A DNA stretch of 64,000 bases from Robiginitalea sediminis (GTDB taxonomy: Bacteria > Bacteroidota > Bacteroidia > Flavobacteriales > Flavobacteriaceae), in assembly GCF_002198115.1 (NCBI RefSeq), contig NZ_NGNR01000004.1:58509-122508 (forward strand). Reading direction: 5' to 3'. Below the pieces are notes generated by a model. That model made no database searches. It was given only the letters and a program-made list of their open reading frames with translations, and was not told where the DNA came from. This document shows, one piece after another, positions 62,183 to 64,000 of the stretch (position 1 is its first letter; each line of letters starts with the position of its first letter). The position numbers and the translations under genes are program-made.

Positions 62183-62548
62183 ACCCTCTTGCCGGGACAC
62201 ATCACAAGGAGAAGGCTTGCAGTCTTCCATTTGGGGGATTCGCGGAAAGGCTTACAAGGTGATTTGGGATACCTATTATATATAAGGTATGCTATTGATG
62301 GGAGATGCGATTAACCAAACTAAATTCCGGCATCCCGGAGGCACCTGAATCGCGTTTCATGTCATCCTGAAGGAGAGAAGCGACTGAGGTATCTTGCACG
62401 TTAGTAGGATTCCCTATATGCCTTCGCCACGTCTCAGCAGGACACAATGCCCATCGGCAAATTGGCGCAACAACATGCTCCTCGACCTATTTACTTATCT
62501 TGTAGGTGCGTCGAGCTTCGCATAACCCCTAACCAAAATAAACCACTG
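62183..62548. other. Intergenic region with possible decayed repeat
   Basis: 366 bp, no gene seen. TGTCATCCTG (62360-62369) and CAGCAGGACA (62435-62444) are near-inverted ends of an 85-bp stretch that looks like the GTCATCCTGA-type intergenic repeats often found in Bacteroidota. The rest holds the promoter of the ThuA-like gene, with no exact -7 element. Confidence 0.4.
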
Positions 62549-63592
62549 ATGAAAAAGCTTTTGTGGATTGGGCTCCTGGCCCTGGCAACGACAGCCTGCA
62601 AAGAAACCCCAAGGCAGGAAGCCCCCGCCGAGGAACCGACAAAGCTAAAGGCCCTCATCCTGGACGGACAGAACAACCATTATGTATGGCCCAAGACCAC
62701 GCAGATGATGCAGGATTACCTGGAACAAACCGGGCTTTTCGAGGTCTTCGTACACCGGATGGATTCGGTCTGGCTGGGTATCAAATACCGGGAATCCCGT
62801 CCGGAGCCATACACTTCTTTTATTGAAAAGTACCCGCTGGATTCAGCCTCCTCTGGGATTTCCCATGACCCCATTGCCACCTCCCGGTTTTCGATGGATT
62901 TTACCCCTTATGATGTCATCATTTCAAATTTAGGGGCGTCCTCTCCCTTATGGCCGGCCGAAACCCGCAAAGCCTTCGAAACCTATATGGAAAACGGCGG
63001 GGGATTTGTGGTGGTGCACGCCGCGAACAATGCCTGGGGGGACTGGGATGAATTCAACCGCATGATCGGGCTGGGGGCCTGGGGTGGGCGCGATGCCCAG
63101 AGCGGGCCCTATGTCTATTATAACGATGCAGGGGAACTCATCCGGGATACAGCTGAAGGTGTTTGCGGATCGCATGGGCCGGAATACGAATTTCAGCTAA
63201 CCACCCGCGCCCCGGAACACCCCATAATGAAAGGATTACCCGAGACCTGGCTGCACACGGAAGATGAGTTATATGAGCGCATGCGCGGGCCGTTTGAAAA
63301 TGCCACCATCCTGGCTACCGCCTATGCCGATGTGGAGAAAAATGCCCCTCCCTGGAACCCGGATGTGGTAGGCCTGGGCCAGCATGTGCCCCAACTGATG
63401 GCCATCGAGTACGGAAAAGGGCGCGTATTCCACTCCACCCTGGGGCACTTCGACTATTCCATGGCCTGCGTAGGGTTTATCACCACCTTCCAGCGCGGGT
63501 GTGAGTGGGCCGCCACGGGAGCAGTTACCCAGGAGGTGCCGGCGGATTTTCCGAGTGCGGAGAAGTCGGTCAGCAGGGCTTGGGGGGAGTGA
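62549..63592 (+). CDS. ThuA-domain lipoprotein (trehalose-utilisation-like)
   Basis: A protein of about 347 residues with lipoprotein signal (LLWIGLLALATTAC, Cys about 16) and a ThuA/glutamine-amidotransferase-like fold: KALILDGQNNHYVWPKTTQM, FTPYDVIISNLGASSPLWPA, YMENGGGFVVVHAANNAWG, HPIMKGLPETWLHTEDELYE and GRVFHSTLGHFDYSM. Such proteins occur with secreted sugar enzymes in Bacteroidota; exact activity is unknown. ATG 62549 is used for its signal. Confidence 0.85.
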   Translation: MKKLLWIGLLALATTACKETPRQEAPAEEPTKLKALILDGQNNHYVWPKTTQMMQDYLEQTGLFEVFVHRMDSVWLGIKYRESRPEPYTSFIEKYPLDSASSGISHDPIATSRFSMDFTPYDVIISNLGASSPLWPAETRKAFETYMENGGGFVVVHAANNAWGDWDEFNRMIGLGAWGGRDAQSGPYVYYNDAGELIRDTAEGVCGSHGPEYEFQLTTRAPEHPIMKGLPETWLHTEDELYERMRGPFENATILATAYADVEKNAPPWNPDVVGLGQHVPQLMAIEYGKGRVFHSTLGHFDYSMACVGFITTFQRGCEWAATGAVTQEVPADFPSAEKSVSRAWGE

Positions 63593-64000
63593 AGGGTATT
63601 CCTTTGCTTTGTGGGCACGTTGCCGAAACCTTCTGCATCGAGACCTTCATGAGGGATTATCAACGACCCAGAGGCTTTTTCTGAACCTGCAAGGGTATTG
63701 CGTCGAATGAGGCTAGTTTGTGCCCCGGGGCTTTGGGGCATTTCCCCTACGAGCCGTGACTGTTGAAAATTTAGCCCCGATAACCATCTGGGCGGTGCGC
63801 TGGCCTGGATTACGCCTGCGGCGTGATCCAGAATGGGGGGTGGCCTCAAGCAAAGCCAACAAAGCTGCGCTTTGTGCTTTTTTCATTTCCGCTTCCACTT
63901 ACAAAAACAAATTTCCTGGAATTTGGACTTTAGCGGTTGGAATTTCCTGGATTACGCCTGCGGCGTGATCCAGAACGGGGGGTGGCCTCAAGCAAAGCCA
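63593..64000. repeat. Structured intergenic repeat units C and D at window end
   Basis: No gene in 63593-64000. Two near-identical units (63804-63858 and 63946-64000, one base different over 55 bp) begin with a 12-bp hairpin CTGGATTACGCC-TGC-GGCGTGATCCAG and carry GGGGTGGCCTCAAGCAAAG. Unit C continues with ACAAAGC-TGC-GCTTTGT (63859-63875) and a CATTT tail as in unit B near the tRNA. Unit D is cut by the window edge. Confidence 0.7.

Overview
The window looks like chromosomal DNA of a marine, GC-rich member of the Flavobacteriaceae (Bacteroidota). Signs are TonB-dependent receptors with carboxypeptidase-regulatory N-termini, class II RND pumps, TAnnTTTG promoter elements, few Shine-Dalgarno sites, Tat/lipoprotein-rich secreted enzymes and a clade II (Sec-type) nitrous oxide reductase cluster. 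A Robiginitalea-like organism fits; that is inference from gene style, not a database match.

Layout. 79-6030: a tripartite RND efflux operon (TolC, adaptor, pump) with a small PII/DUF3240-like partner. 6149-7735: a porin-like outer-membrane protein convergent with ribosomal protein bS21. 8024-13694 (minus): a phytate unit made of a membrane-anchored TPR/LuxR-type regulator, a TonB-dependent receptor and a beta-propeller phytase, with a perfect 17-bp direct repeat in the receptor promoter region. 13844-22359: a tightly packed five-gene operon combining a Na+/H+ antiporter, a fusion of an ABC-type substrate-binding domain with a TolC channel, an RND adaptor, an RND pump and a K+ channel.

22413-41999 is a rhamnose/rhamnoside region. 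Two GH78 alpha-L-rhamnosidases bracket secreted accessory enzymes (Gfo/Idh/MocA oxidoreductase, SUMF1-like protein, alpha/beta hydrolase, haem c-PQQ-type dehydrogenase) and a catabolic operon: GntR regulator, bifunctional rhamnulose-1-P aldolase/lactaldehyde dehydrogenase, rhamnose isomerase, FGGY kinase, L-lactate oxidase/dehydrogenase and an NCS1-type permease. The logic is extracellular release of L-rhamnose, uptake, isomerisation, phosphorylation, cleavage to DHAP plus lactaldehyde, and lactaldehyde to lactate to pyruvate.

42091-50786 is the most unusual part. A 396-bp module encoding a 37-residue basic microprotein, with its own -7 element and terminator, occurs twice exactly 8300 bp apart in the same orientation. 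The two copies bracket a complete clade II nos cluster (Rrf2/NsrR-like regulator, cytochrome c, FAS1 protein, nosZ, nosB-like, nosL, cupin, nosD, nosF, nosY). A strong hairpin terminator lies inside the cluster just after nosZ.

50803-64000 holds a Tat-exported carboxylesterase, SMP-30 lactonase, membrane class III cyclase, di-haem lipoprotein, tRNA-Pro(CGG), an exported methyltransferase, a second small basic ORF with its own terminator, a B12-dependent class II ribonucleotide reductase, a Crp/Fnr regulator, a GlcG/HbpS-like protein with an aldo/keto reductase, and a ThuA-like lipoprotein. Intergenic DNA near the tRNA and at the right edge carries a family of structured repeats whose hairpin stems differ in sequence but keep pairing.
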